Shown here in pieces: positions 20,780-32,252 of a stretch of 64,000 nt of DNA. Position 1 is the stretch's first letter. Each line of letters starts with the position of its first letter. The stretch is taken from positions 16,748,501-16,812,500 of the forward strand of contig JAEOAD010000024.1 of the NCBI GenBank assembly GCA_036365145.1, in the 5' to 3' direction. The notes under the pieces are model-generated. The model did not search any database. It was given only the letters and a program-made list of their open reading frames with translations, and had not been told where the DNA came from. Both the position numbers and the translations under genes were made by a program. The DNA is from Orientallactaga sibirica (Eukaryota; Chordata; Mammalia; Rodentia; Dipodidae).

Positions 20780-20975
20780 TCAGTGTATTCGTAGTGCATG
20801 TGCATGTGCGTGTGGGTGACATCAGTAGTTGTATATATGTGTGAAGTGTGTGTGTTTGTATGACTAGCAGTTGTGTATATGTATGTGAAGTGTGTGTGTA
20901 TGTGTATGCATGTTCAGGAACCATCAACAGTTGTGTATATGAAGCATGTGTGCATGTATGTTTGAATGACACCAG
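20780..20975. repeat. (GT)-rich minisatellite-like block
   Basis: Imperfect GTGTGT/GTATAT units of 30-50 bases recur around CAGTAGTTGTATATATG, CAGTTGTGTATATGTATG and CAACAGTTGTGTATATG. The same block is at 23207-23402 in copy 2. Confidence 0.75.
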
Positions 20976-21080
20976 CAGTTGATTTAATGACCTGGCACAG
21001 GAATACTGAAGCACTGTTCTGAAATTCCCACACCAGAGTCCTGGAGCCAAAGTATCTCACTTTCAAATCCAGATCCCTGA

Positions 21081-21328
21081 GGGGTAGAAGAGGGGAAGAA
21101 CATTACCCTACACAGTGCATCACCCTCCCGTTAAGAGTGACACAGCATCCCTCAAGCCTGTCTTACATCGGTATAATATACATTCTCTAATTAAAGGTAA
21201 AGTTGGGGTAGAAGAGGGGAAGAACATTACCCTACACAGTGCATCACCCTCCCCTTAAGAGTGACACGATATCCCTCAAGCCTATCTTACGTTGGTATAA
21301 TACGCATTCTCTAATTAAAGGTAAAGTT
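21081..21328. repeat. 124-bp tandem duplication (two units)
   Basis: Units 21081-21204 and 21205-21328 both start GGGGTAGAAGAGGGGAAGAAC and end TTAAAGGTAAAGTT. They differ at several positions (for example CATCGGTATAATATAC against CGTTGGTATAATACGC). The same pair at 23508-23755 in copy 2 shows that it is older than the 2.4-kb event. Confidence 0.97.
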
Positions 21329-21473
21329 GAGCACCTCTTTAAGTCTCCTTGTGTTTCCCCTTCAATGAATGCCCTGATGGTGGCCCTTTCCCATTTGGTT
21401 ACTAGGTTTCTTATTGATGTGGAAAAGTGAGTGAGGTGTATATTTAAATACAGTCCCTTGTTAGAGTTAGCTT

Positions 21474-23900
21474 TCCATATGATTATTGAGATCATTTTTT
21501 TCTATCTCTGTGAAGAAAAATGCAGGGATTATAATTGGTATTGCATTAAATCTGTGCATTGCTTTGGGTTAGATTGCCATTTTCACAATGTTAATTCTGT
21601 CTATCCAGGAGCATGGGAGGTCTTTCCATTTTCTCAAGTCCTGAATTCAGGAGGAAGCTATAGTTTACCCTTGAAGTGTTTTCAGTGATTATTCCCTCTT
21701 ATGTTTGACTAGATTAGGCGTCTGATGGTAAGGGGCCCTGTCTGCTCACGTGGGAGAAGTCCACGAAGCTCTGGTTGGGATGCGAAGATATGGTGGAGGG
21801 GCTCATTGGTTGTTGGGTTGGGGTATGGGACTGCGTGATCAGGTGGCCTGGGGGGGGGGTGGAGAAAGGGACAATGAGACAATGTGGTCTGGTGTTGCGG
21901 CGAGGTGGGAGGGCTGGGACTGTGGGGTCCACTGGCATGGGAAAGCTGGAAGGGGATGAAACTGCCAGGTCCTGTGACACAGTGAAGCGGGAGGGGGATG
22001 GGTCTGCTGCAGGGTCTGGTGATGCGGTAATGGGGGGCGTTGGATGGGATGGCTTGGGCTGGTGACACAGCGGGGCAGGGTGATGGGGTGATGGTTCAGG
22101 TTGCAGGAAGAGGGAGGAAAGCCACAGGAGGGTGGGAGGGAGGAATGCAAGCCAGCTGGCCTAGATCCATGTAGCCTGCAGGTAATGGAGGATAAACCTG
22201 GTCCGCAGCCCTGTGGTGCAGTGGTTGGGATGGCGGTCTTGGTGGTGGGAAGAGGGAGGAAAACCACTGGTTATTCACTTTTGAGATAGTTTTTCCCCCC
22301 CTTAATTTAGCTCTTTTCAATATATAGGGATATTTTTACATTTCAAAACCTGGCCTATAACATTTTCTTGAAACTATGATTTTGGAACCCAAGCGTGTAT
22401 ATTTTGTATCACTGAAGAGCTGTCAGGTTAGGGTTTCTGAGATGCCACACTTAGCCTGCAGCCAGCAGACTACAGAAGGTTTTTAGTTAGAAGCAGCAAA
22501 GAAGAAATCCTGGCCAACACACAACACATTTTATTCAGCTATAACATAGGTGGCTTTTGGAAAGGTTACGTCAATCCTGTTGGGTGTGACAAAGCTAATT
22601 TCAGGACTGGCACACCAGCACCTCTGAGGACCTTGCCCTGTGACAGAAATAGACTTTAGGGTCCTTGTGCCCTTCCCTTTTCCTTTTCTGTTTCAACAGT
22701 CCAAGGATTAGCTTTACTCTTTAATATTATTACGCTAGTCTTTCAGAAAGGTGCGCTAAAATTGTAACTTCCGGTACTTCAGAATGTGACCTATTTGGAA
22801 ATTGTCTTTTTAGTGCTCATCAAAGTAAAATGAGGTCATTAGGGTGGGCATGGATCTATTCATTCGGGTGGGCATCACTGACTGGCTCATACGAAGGGTA
22901 ACTTCGGATACAAAGGTGGACTCATGCAGAGGGAACTTGGCCACATAGAAGTAAGGAATTGCATCTACAAAAGAACAAAAGCCAAAGGTTGCTAGCAGGC
23001 CAGCAGAAACTTAGAAGAGGCAGAGACCCTTCAAAGGTTAGAGGTTAGATTTCTAGGCTGTGAAATAAGTTTTAATTATTTTTAAGTCACTCAGTTTTGT
23101 TATTTTGTTACAACTGCTGTAGCAAACAAATGTACTGAACGCCACTCATATGATCTGATTTGCTAATTTTTTGCCAACCTGTGGGCGTGAAATACTTATG
23201 TCTGTGTCAGTGTATTCGTAGTGCATGTGCATGTGCGTGTGGGTGACATCAGTAGTTGTATATATGTGTGAAGTGTGTGTGTTTGTATGACTAGCAGTTG
23301 TGTATATGTATGTGAAGTGTGTGTGTATGTGTATGCATGTTCAGGAACCATCAACAGTTGTGTATATGAAGCATGTGTGCATGTATGTTTGAATGACACC
23401 AGCAGTTGATTTAATGACCTGGCACAGGAATACTGAAGCACTGTTCTGAAATTCCTACACCAGAGTCCTGGAGCCAAAGTATCTCACTTTCAAATCCAGA
23501 TCCCTGAGGGGTAGAAGAGGGGAAGAACATTACCCTACACAGTGCATCACCCTCCCATTAAGAGTGACACAGCATCCCTCAAGCCTGTCTTACATCGGTA
23601 TAATATACATTCTCTAATTAAAGGTAAAGTTGGGGTAGAAGAGGGGAAGAACATTACCCTACACAGTGCATCACCCTCCCCTTAAGAGTGACACAATATC
23701 CCTCAAGCCTATCTTACGTTGGTATAATACGCATTCTCTAATTAAAGGTAAAGTTGAGCACCTCTTTATGTCTCCTTGTGTTTCCCCTTCAATGAATGCC
23801 CTGATGGTGGCCCTTTCCCATTTGGTTACTAGGTTTCTTATTGATGTGGAAAAGTGAGTGAGGTGTATATTTAAATACAGTCCCTTGTTAGAGTTAGCTT
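21474..23900. repeat. Tandem segmental duplication, copy 2
   Basis: 2427-bp second copy of the unit, same orientation, ending at GTTAGAGTTAGCTT before a B1. Differences from copy 1 include the length of a G run at 21849, one-base changes (CCACAGCC/CCGCAGCC) and a cluster of indels around 22797-22945 against 20380-20525. Confidence 0.97.
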
Positions 23901-23902
23901 TT

Positions 23903-24060
23903 ATTTTTTTGTTTTTGAGGTAGGGTCTCACTCTAGCTCAAGCTGACCTGAAATTCACTCTGTAGTCTCAGGGTGGCCTTGAATTTATGGCAATCCAGCA
24001 ATCCTGCTACCTCTGCCTCCCGAGTGCTGGGATTAAATGCATGTGCCACCATGCCTGGCT
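23903..24060 (-). mobile_element. B1 SINE
   Basis: TTTTTGAGGTAGGGTCTCACTC, CTGACCTGAAATTCACTCTG, CCCGAGTGCTGGGATTAAAT. Contains a small ATCCAGCA duplication (AATCCAGCAATCC) in the middle. Confidence 0.93.
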
Positions 24061-24067
24061 CAGACTA

Positions 24068-24320
24068 CCTTTTTTTTTTTTTTTAATGAGAGTGAAAAAG
24101 TGAGAGAGAGAGAGAGACAGAGAGAGAGAAGGAGAATTGGTGTTCCAGGACCTCCAACCACTGCTGTTGAACTCCAGACGCATGTGCCCCCTTGTGTGCA
24201 TGTGCGACCTTGTGTGCTTGTGTCACTGTGAGTCTGGCTTACAAGGGACCTGGAGAGTTGAACATGAGTCCTTAGGCTTTGCAGGCAAGTGCCTTAACTA
24301 TTATGCCATCTCTCCAACCT
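24068..24320 (-). mobile_element. Dip-type tRNA SINE, long variant
   Basis: Purine-rich GAGAGA, GTGTTCCAGGACCTCCAACC, long-form block GCATGTGCGACCTTGTGTGC, ATGCCATCTCTCCAACC. Confidence 0.93.
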
Positions 24321-24379
24321 TATTTAGCTGTTTTAAATATCTCCCGAGTCCTTCATTTATAATTACTTTTTTGAAAATT

Positions 24380-24566
24380 TTAAAATATTTTATTTATTTG
24401 CAAGGAGAGAGAAAAAAATAAGTGGACATGCCAGAACCATTGCAAATGAATTGCAGATGCACATGCCACTTTGTGCACCTGGCTTTATGTGGGTACTAGG
24501 GAACTGAAACTGGGTAGTTAGGCTTTGCATGCAAGTGCCTTAACCACTGAGCAATCTCTCCAGCCC
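24380..24566 (-). mobile_element. Dip-type tRNA SINE
   Basis: TTATTTATTTGCAAGGAGAG, TTGCAGATGCACATGCCAC, GAGCAATCTCTCCAGCCC. The CTCC block after GCCAG is deleted. Confidence 0.92.
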
Positions 24567-24684
24567 TCATTTATAATATTAATTCGAGAGCATTCTTTCA
24601 TGATTAGCAATTCTTTAGTGTGACATTCATCTGCTTTTTTATGGGTAATGATTTCATGGTTCTTTAATCTATTAAGGATTTTAA

Positions 24685-25010
24685 AAAAGAGATGTATTTT
24701 TGTGTGTGAGTGCAGGACCTTTGCCATGGCACATCTGTGGAGGTCAGAGGACAACTTTCAATCCATCCTCACCATCGCACCTCTTCTGAGGCAGGGTTTC
24801 TCTGTGCCTCACTCTTTTGCTGTTACTTTTTACTGTGCTCACGTCTTCTGGACATTCTCCTGTCCCCACTTCCTATCTCACCATCAGGGTACTGGGATTC
24901 TGGAAGCCCGCAATAGCTTCTAGCTTTTTATGTGAGATGTGAGGATTAAATTCTAGGACTCATGTTTGAGTGGCAAACACTTGATCCACTGAGCCATCCT
25001 CCCAGCCCAA
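24685..25010 (-). mobile_element. B3-like SINE
   Basis: TGGAGGTCAGAGGACAACTTTC, GAGGCAGGGTTTCTCTGTGCC, TACTGGGATTCTGGAAGCCC, CTGAGCCATCCTCCCAGCCC. Confidence 0.75.
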
Positions 25011-25017
25011 GAATTTG

Positions 25018-25465
25018 TATGTATGTTCCCAGTGGCACACTGTCTCCAGCAGTGTTCCACCTTCCAAAGACCCCACAATTTTCCCAAATTGATAACTATC
25101 TATGAACTAAGTATTCAAAAACATGTGAACCCATGGGGGCAATTTCATCCAAACCACCACACTGCTGAGACAAGATGCCTGACATAAATAACTTGAAAGG
25201 AAAAAGATGTATTTTGGGTCGTGGGTTCAGATGTTTCAGACTGTGGTTCATTGCCTCTGGGCCTGGTCATGGCAACACATATGTGTGGCTCAGGGTCTGC
25301 TTATGTGATGGTGGCCAGGAATCAACGAGAGGAAGGGGTTGGGGTTGTAAAGTACTCCCCTGGGGAATGCTGTCAAGACCTCTGGAAGTTTCCACTATTT
25401 CCCTCCGGTGGGGAGCAAGCCTCAGGACATGAGCTTCTGGGAGACATTAAGGATCCAAGCCCTAA
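25018..25465 (-). mobile_element. MaLR-type LTR fragments
   Basis: 25018-25162 ends CATCCAAACCACCACA, the inverse of a MaLR LTR start. 25163-25465 begins CTGCTGAGACAAGATGCCTGAC and carries AAGATGTATTTTGGGTCG, the polyA-side region of another copy. Both parts are diverged. Confidence 0.45.
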
Positions 25466-25892
25466 CTGTCATCTTGCTCTCAGGAGGCTGCAGAGGAGAT
25501 CTTGGACTGCGCCCTCAGCAGAAGACAGACACCTTTGTTCCCAGATGTCACTCCATTAGTTTGTGACAGGTTGTCTAGGGTCCCATGCTCTTTGAGGTTG
25601 TTTTCTTGAGATTGCCTCATGAGCTCTAAGACGAGAAATGCCTTATCGGTTGTCGGGGGTTCAGGTGGCACCAGGTATTTGACAATGGAAATTAAAGGAG
25701 TGTGGAGTCTACAGAAGTAGAATTAGTTAAATAATACCAGACCATAGATATTTATTTATTATATATTAGCTTCATGTTTCATCCTCAGTATACTTTAGAT
25801 CCCTCATCCTAACAACTTTTCTTAATGATATCAGCGGTAATTCTTCATTGTTCACATCCTAATTTTTTTTACTTCTAGTATATGCGCTTATC
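25466..25892. other. Unassigned sequence
   Basis: No gene or repeat family recognised. The right half is AT-rich. Confidence 0.35.
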
Positions 25893-27912
25893 CTTTTTTT
25901 AAAAAAATATTTTTATTAGATATGGACATACATAGTATGTAAACAACACATGTTGCTACCATCCTTTCCCTCCTCCCTGCCACTTTTCCAAAGAGGCCCT
26001 CCTCATTGGGGATGTAGGTCAACTCCATGGGGATTGTGGGTCATGCATTGTGGGGGCAGCTGTCAGTTATGGGGGAGAGGCAATGTCTCTGTGCATAATG
26101 TCCCAACTAGTGGCTCTAATAATCTTTCCACCCCTTCTTCCACAAAATTCCCTGAGCCATGTTGGATGCATTTTAAGTCTACTTCAGTGATGGGCTCTTA
26201 GAAGCCTCTGGATCTCTGGTTTGGTAGGAGTTGAGTGTCCTCAGTGTCTATCACCTTCACCCTTGTGTTGATATCAGGGTCACTGAGAAAGCACCTCTGT
26301 AGCTCATTTCCCCAGTTCCTCTGTGGTTTCAGATGGGGCCGGGGTGAAGTGCACTGAGTCGTTTATCTCCTCAGGTCCAGATCCCATCTGTAAAAGAGAA
26401 GCAGATTCTCCAATGGAGAGTGAAGTCAGCACTGGTTAAATGGGATAACCATTATTAATTCAGAGAGAATTTAAACGGTGTAGACCCTTTTTACAGTCCA
26501 AGATTAGTGGAGAGCAAAATCATTATCTGAATATGATTCTGACTTGTTTTTCAGTTGTTTCCTTTCCACTGAGTGGATCTGTTAGCTAATCCGAGAGCAG
26601 TTGGTTACTCACCATGGCTGTGTGCCACTGTTGCACTTGGGTGAGCATCACGTCACATTGTTTGCTTCTGAGTTGCTTACACTGTGAATTGCTCGGACAG
26701 ATGTTGGCCACTTTCCCCCAGCAGCTCATGTAGTGCCTTCCAACACTAGAAGGGCTAATTGTCTGGGGACTGGTTCTCCTCCAGATTCCAACTAGGTCTT
26801 TCCATGGTCCATGCCGACAGCATATGGTGTATTCAGCAGTAGGGTCTTAACCATTAACCTCAAGTGCTCTGACAAAAGTCTGTCTTGTTGGTTATGGGAG
26901 ACCTTGTAAGTCTCTCTGATCAACAGCTCATTGTAGATGTTAAATGCATCCTGGTACAGGGAATTATAGGCCAGTGCTAAGGGAAAAGGAAACAGAAAAA
27001 AGATAGGAACAAAAGAGAAACAGGAGAAATTTAAGGTTAGGCTTCATCTTACCCTCTCCAGGGCCCCTCAGTTCCCCTACGGTCTTGTTGAGAGTTTAGC
27101 CTTTTAGTTTAACTTCCAGGATATAGGTTTCTATTGTACCAGGGTACCAGCTCAGTTTGGGTTCAGTTTTGTGTCTCCCTCGCCCTTCCCTCAAGCCCTG
27201 CCCTTCCTGTTGTCCAAGCCTCGAGATGCTGTCCAGGTATGTCAGCAACTTGGGATGATCCAGGTTAGGAACCGCAGATGAGTGAGAGCATGTGATGATT
27301 GTCTTTCTATGATTGGGTAAGTTTTTTAGTATGATCTCTTCCAAGTTTGACTGGTTTTCTACAAATTTCACTGTGTCATTTTTCCTTACTGCTGTGTAGA
27401 ATTCCATCGGGTAGATATACCACATCTTGGTTATCCATTCATCCAATGATGGACACCTGGGTTGATTCCAGTTTTTAGCTATTATGAATTGAGCGTCTAT
27501 AAACATGGTTGAGCAAGTATTTCTGAACTGAGATGTGGAGCTTTTAGGGTAAATGCCCAGTAAGGGAATAATAGGGTCTGTTGGTAACTCTATATTCATC
27601 CTTTTCAGGAGTCCCCATATTGCTTTCCATAGTGGTTATACTAGCTGACATTCCCACCAACAGTGAATGAGGGTTCCTATTTCTCCACATCCTCACTAAC
27701 ATTTGTTTTCATTTGAGTTTTTAATGTTTTGCTGTTCTTACTGGGATAACGTGGTATCTCATAATTGTTTTAATTTGCAGTTCCCTGATGGTTAGGGATG
27801 TTGAACATTTTCTTAAGTGTGTGTTTAGCCATTTATAATTCTTCCTCTGAGAACACTCTATTTAGTTCTCTGCCCAACTTTTGAAGTGGGTTGTTTGATT
27901 TTTTTTGTTTTC
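25893..27912 (-). mobile_element. L1 LINE, antisense, 3' UTR and ORF2 C-terminus
   Basis: Closely parallel to the L1 at 16.4-18.4 kb. The minus frame 27096-27599 (167 aa) has LLGIYPKSST, FIIAKNWNQPRCPSLDEW and MWYIYPMEFYTAV, the conserved end of L1 ORF2. It is broken at about 27.91 kb by the poly(T) start of another L1. Confidence 0.93.
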
Positions 27913-29508
27913 TTTTAAAAAAAAATTTTATTGACAACTTCTATACTTACAGACAATAAAATGTGATATTTCCCTCCCCTCCCCCACTTTCCCTTTCATA
28001 ACTCTGCTTCCCATCATATTGCCTCCTTTTCTCTGTTAGTCTCTCTTTTATCTTGATGTCATTGTCTTTTTCTCCTATTATGAGGGTCTTGTGAAGGTAT
28101 TGCTAGGCACTATGAGGTCCTAGGTATCGAGGCCACTTTCTTTGTGGACAGTTGCATTGTAAGGAGTGGGACCCTTCCTTTGGCTCTTACATTCCTTCCA
28201 CCACCTCTTCCACAATGGACCCTGAGCCTTGGAGGGTTTGATAGAGAAGTTTCAGTGCTAGACACTCCTCCGTCCCTTCTTCTCAGCACTATGTTGCCTT
28301 CTGGGTCATCCCAATGTACATTGACATCTGAAAAGAGAAGCTTCTCTAACCAAAAGTAAGAGTCGCATTAATATATGAATACAAACATTAAGTGTAGTGC
28401 TGTTAGGGCACTTTGGTGAGAATAATATATACATTTAGCCAGATAAGAGCAGGCTTTATACCCTTAAGGCTCATGGCCTCCCCTGCCATAGGCTTTTGAT
28501 AAGGTTTTCAGTACCAGGCATGTATTCCCTCCCACAGAGTGGGCTTCCAGTTCAATTAGAGAGCAGTTGGTTTCCCCCAGAGCAGATATGCCACTATTGC
28601 ACTCGTTTGGTCATTTGGCTTGTGTGGCCAAACTTGAGGCTTCCAGTCTCCACTGTTTTCACCACTGATGACTTCTGTCTCCCATACGGCTGCATGCAGT
28701 GCAGCTTTTTCCAGCTTTCAGTTGGCTGGTTTACAGGGAGAAGGTTTTTAGCTCAGCACCAGCTTGATTTCTCAGTGACCTTGCCTCCCAGGCATGTGGA
28801 GTCTACAGCAATAGGGTCTTACGATTTGTTTCTCATGAGAAACCAAGGGCCTTGGCAATAGCCTGTAATGTTTTGTAGGCAACAGGTCCTCCCTGGCCAA
28901 CAAGTCACTTGAAGGTATCCCATCCCTGGCACTGAAAATTTTCTAGTATCAATCTATGGCTTCTGGATGTGCCATTATTCAAAAACGTAGGTTTTCATAT
29001 GTCTTGTTCACAATATCTTGAATTTTGATTGACCCTCCCTCCACCCTTCTTTTATACAATCTCTTCCCCTGGCCTTGCTTAGGTCTTTCCACTCCCTGTA
29101 ATCTGTTCCTATATTTACATATATACAATACCATCCCCTATAGTCCTTCCCTCTCTTCCCTTATAGCCTTTTTCTAGCTTACTGGCCTCTGCTACTGATT
29201 TTTGGTTCCTGCTTCCACACAAGTCTATACATTTGTAGCTAGGATCCACATATGAGAGAGAACATGTGACATTTGGCTTTCTGGGCCTGGGTTACCTCAC
29301 TTAGTATAATCCTTCCCAGATCTATCCATTTCCCTGCAAATTTCATAATTACATTTTTATTTACCACTGAATAGAACTCCTTGTGTAAATGTTCCACATC
29401 TTTATTATCCATTCATCTGTGGAGGGACATCTAGGCTAGTTCCATTTCCTAGCTATCGTGAATAGAGCAGCGATAAACATGGTTGTGCAAGTATCTCTAA
29501 AGTAATGA
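27913..29508 (-). mobile_element. Second L1 3' end, inserted in the first
   Basis: TTTATTGACAACTTCTATACTTAC at the start matches the L1 3' UTR at 825-1998. ORF2 C-terminal sequence appears at about 29340-29500 (CCACATCTTTATTATCCATTC, GAATAGAGCAGCGATAAACATGG on the plus strand). Confidence 0.85.
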
Positions 29509-29512
29509 TATT

Positions 29513-29534
29513 TAACAAATATTTATTTACAAGC

Positions 29535-29567
<33 letters not shown>

Positions 29568-29691
29568 GAAGTGGCACACTACTGCCTCCTGCCCCTGCAA
29601 GTGAACTACAGATGCATGCACCACTCTGCATCTGGCTTTACGTGAGTATTAGGGAGCAGAGCCTGGGCTTTAGGCTTTGCAAGCAAGTCCC
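29513..29691 (-). mobile_element. Dip-type tRNA SINE, head lost
   Basis: ATTTATTTACAAGCAGAGAG, CTACAGATGCATGCACCACTC, GGCTTTGCAAGCAAGTCCCT. The tRNA-like head is replaced at the junction by B1 sequence. Confidence 0.88.
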
Positions 29692-29743
29692 TACCTCTGC
29701 CTCCCAAGGGCTGGGATTAAAGGCGTGAGCCACTATGCCCAGC
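29690..29743 (-). mobile_element. B1 fragment
   Basis: ACCTCTGCCTCCCAAGGGCTGGGATTAAAGGCGTGAGCC is the 5' half of a B1 on the minus strand (landmark CCCAAGGGCTGGGATTAA). It is fused to the truncated SINE on its left. Confidence 0.85.
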
Positions 29744-30460
29744 TTCTGTCTAATTTCTTAATATAGGCACTTGGAGCTATAAATTTCCCTCTTAGGACTG
29801 CCTTCATTGTGTCCCAAAGGTTTTGGTATGTTGTATTCTCATCATCATATGATTATACAAATTTATTGATTTCCTTTTTGAGTTCTTCAATGACCCATTC
29901 ATCATTCAATAGTGTACTGTTAAGTCTCCATGAATTTGTGTATTCTCTGTAGTTTTTTCTTGTTGCTGATTTGTACTTTAATCCCATTGTAGTTCAATCT
30001 CCATGGATGTGATAGGTTTGCTTAGTAGATTAATCTGCCCTGAGTTTAGTTTTGGTAGGTGATATGTGTCTAAAAATTCATCTATTTTTTTCTAGATTAT
30101 TCAATTTTGTGGAGTAGTGGTTTTGGAAGTATGCCCTGATGATTCTTCCAATTTCATTGATGTCTGTTGTCATCTCTCCTTTTTCATTTCTGATTTTGTT
30201 AATTTGTGACTTCTCTCTTTTTTTTTTTTTTTTTGCTTGATCAAATTGGCCTGGGGTTTGTCAATCTTGTTCATTTTTTTCAAAGAACCAGCTCTTTATT
30301 TCATTGATTTTTAAAATTGTTTTCATAGTTTTCAATTCATCAATTTCTGCTCTGATTTTGATTATGTCTTTTGGTCTGGAGCTCTTTGCATTGGTTGTTA
30401 TGTTTTCATTTGGGAATTAATTTCTGTTGATTTCTCTGACTTCATTGTAGGGTTCCAGTG
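29744..30460 (-). mobile_element. L1 ORF2 fragments in abnormal order
   Basis: Left part (29744-30055) is the antisense of the region just after the endonuclease domain: AGCTATAAATTTCCCTCTTAGG, CCAAAGGTTTTGGTATGTTG. Right part (30056-30380) is the antisense of sequence that lies further downstream in ORF2, next to the reverse transcriptase domain: CAAAGAACCAGCTCTTTATT, TTGGCCTGGGGTTTGTCAAT. In an intact antisense L1 the right part should come first. Confidence 0.75.
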
Positions 30461-30845
30461 GTGGGAGCACCCTGTGTAGAGCTCTCTCAGGTTTCTGACT
30501 TTCATTGGCTTTTTGCATCGTGGTCTGCATATCTTAGGAAGACTTTTTTTGTTGTTGAGGAGGAAGCAAGTGTTTGTCCTTTGGCCCTTGTACCCTCTGA
30601 CTCAGGGGAACGGGGATGTTGATACCCAGTGGCCAGTTTGGATACCAGAGTAAAGGGCCTAATTCCACAGCCCACACAGGGACCAGGCCTCCCCAAGCAA
30701 GGCACAATGGGACCTACCAGGACCAGGGAAGTGGGAGGAGCCTGGGGAAAAGGGAACTGGTTTACTCTGTGCCATGCCTGCCTACCTGCCCACCGTCTGG
30801 TGCAGGGTACCCGGATCAGGATACTACTTCTTTAATTAATTAATT
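30461..30845. other. Possible L1 5'-region remnant
   Basis: GC-richer than its flanks (GGGACCAGGCCTCCCCAAGC, GGACCAGGGAAGTGGGAGGA). It lies upstream of antisense L1 ORF2 sequence, so it may be L1 5' UTR, but no diagnostic motif is seen. Confidence 0.3.
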
Positions 30846-30852
30846 ATTATTA

Positions 30853-30992
30853 TTATTTTTTGAGGTAGGGATTCACTCAAGCTCAGGCTGACCTGGAATT
30901 CACTATGTAGTCTTAGGCTGGCCTCGAATTTATGGTGATACTCTTTCCTTCCAAGTGCTGGGATTAAAGATGTGAACCACCACGCCTGGCCT
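30853..30992 (-). mobile_element. B1 SINE
   Basis: TTTTTTGAGGTAGGGATTCAC, GCTGACCTGGAATTCACTAT, CCAAGTGCTGGGATTAAAGA. Confidence 0.92.
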
Positions 30993-31004
30993 CCTTTTTT
31001 TATT

Positions 31005-31215
31005 TAAAAAAAATACACATATATATTCATTTATTTATTTGTAAGCAGAGAGAAAGAGAGATAGAAGAGAGACAATGGGCTTCTAGCTCCTGCAAACGAA
31101 CTCCAGATGCATGCGCCACTTTGTGCCTCTGGTTTATGTGGGTTCTAAGGAATCAAACTTTAGTCCTTTGGCTTTCCGGGCAAGTGCCTTAACTGCTAAG
31201 CCATCTCTCCAGCCT
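31005..31215 (-). mobile_element. Dip-type tRNA SINE
   Basis: TTATTTATTTGTAAGCAGAG, CCAGATGCATGCGCCACTTT, CTAAGCCATCTCTCCAGCC. The GCATGCCAGGGCC block is lost. Confidence 0.92.
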
Positions 31216-31264
31216 GCATTTCCTTTATAGAAAATTATTTCATCTGTATGTTTGTGTGTCTCTG

Positions 31265-31427
31265 TGTGTTGGGTTGTGTGTGTTCTTGGGCCTCTTGCTA
31301 CTGCAAATGAACAGCAGACGCTTGGACAGCCTTTTATGTCTCGCTTACTTGGGTGTCTTGAGATTTGAACTGAGGCTGGCAGGCTTTGCAATCAAACACC
31401 TTTAACCCCTGAGCAATAAGCCCAGCT
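31265..31427 (-). mobile_element. Dip-type tRNA SINE, diverged
   Basis: TGGGCCTCTTGCTACTGCAA, GGCAGGCTTTGCAATCAAAC, GAGCAATAAGCCCAGC. The purine tract is replaced by TG-rich DNA. Confidence 0.7.
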
Positions 31428-32160
31428 CTTATATGTATTTCCTTTTAAACTGTGTTTTTGCATAATTTTGTTACTCATCTTGATGTGAGCACACTGGCAA
31501 GGCTGAGTCTAGTTTTTCCTTCCCTGTTTTCCCAGAGGTCGTGTATTGCATAGTGGGCGCCAAGGGAATGTTGAGAAGTGTTAAACCAACTACGGTCAGA
31601 CATGACTTGTAGACCAACGACATAGCTTCTTGACATTGGAAAGCCACGAGTAACATTCACACCTCGGGTAGTGCTTTGTAAACTGTTAGATGTGACCATG
31701 GCAAGACACCAAACTCCCCTGTGCTTCAGTTTTCTTGCAAAGTTAAGAGAAAACTGATTCATGGGGTTTGGTGGATGAGATGAGTCAAATAAGAAAAGAG
31801 CTATATTCCCTGGGGCTGGGAAGCAGTTCACAGGAGTGAGGGAGGGAGGAAGGGAGGAAGAAAGCAAACTCTAGGAAAGGGAGGTCCCTGTGGGAGAGAA
31901 GGGGGAGAACAGGTATTAGTAAGTATTCAGCCATGACTTCTGCCTGTGTTGCCTGTTGCTGCTTTCTCTCTTCTCACTGGCAGATTCCAGGAAGCATGAG
32001 GAATGTCCCCCATGTACTGGTGCGATGGTCAGGGGGTTTTGAAGCAGGTATTCTTGGCTCCCTTTATGCTGTACTTTATGACTTATTCTTACAGTGACAA
32101 CTCTGGTGAGGTATAATTTGTATGTAGTGAAATCCCGTGTTTTATTCATGCGCTCTTGCA
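31428..32160. other. Repeat-poor stretch, no gene seen
   Basis: About 730 bases including an overlapping minus frame of 130 aa (31475-31867) without known motifs. A G/A-rich run (GGGAGGGAGGAAGGGAGG) lies near 31840. Confidence 0.35.
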
Positions 32161-32252
32161 GTGTTTCCAGGCTGGTCTTGAACTCCTAGGCTCCAGTGAT
32201 TCTCCTTGCCCAGAGTTGCTGGAAGTCCAGCTCTGTGCCTCCAAGCCTGGCT
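32161..32252 (-). mobile_element. Old B1-related monomer
   Basis: TTTCCAGGCTGGTCTTGAACTCC, CCTCCAAGCCTGGCT. Strongly diverged. Confidence 0.55.

Larger units (their letters stand above)
19056..21473. repeat. Tandem segmental duplication, copy 1
   Basis: This 2418-bp unit starts at TCCATATGATTATTG inside the L1 and ends at GTTAGAGTTAGCTT. The next base begins a second copy. It contains the end of the L1, a G-rich block, an MLT-like LTR, a (GT)-rich block and a 124-bp internal tandem duplication. Copies are near-identical (differences of a few per cent at most by eye). Confidence 0.97.

Noticed and set aside
21839..22267. 142-aa minus-strand frame
   Set aside because: Duplicate-copy version of the same G-rich artefact.
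27096..27599. 167-aa minus-strand frame as a gene
   Set aside because: It is real L1 ORF2 C-terminal sequence but without the rest of ORF2. It is a dead element part, not a host gene.
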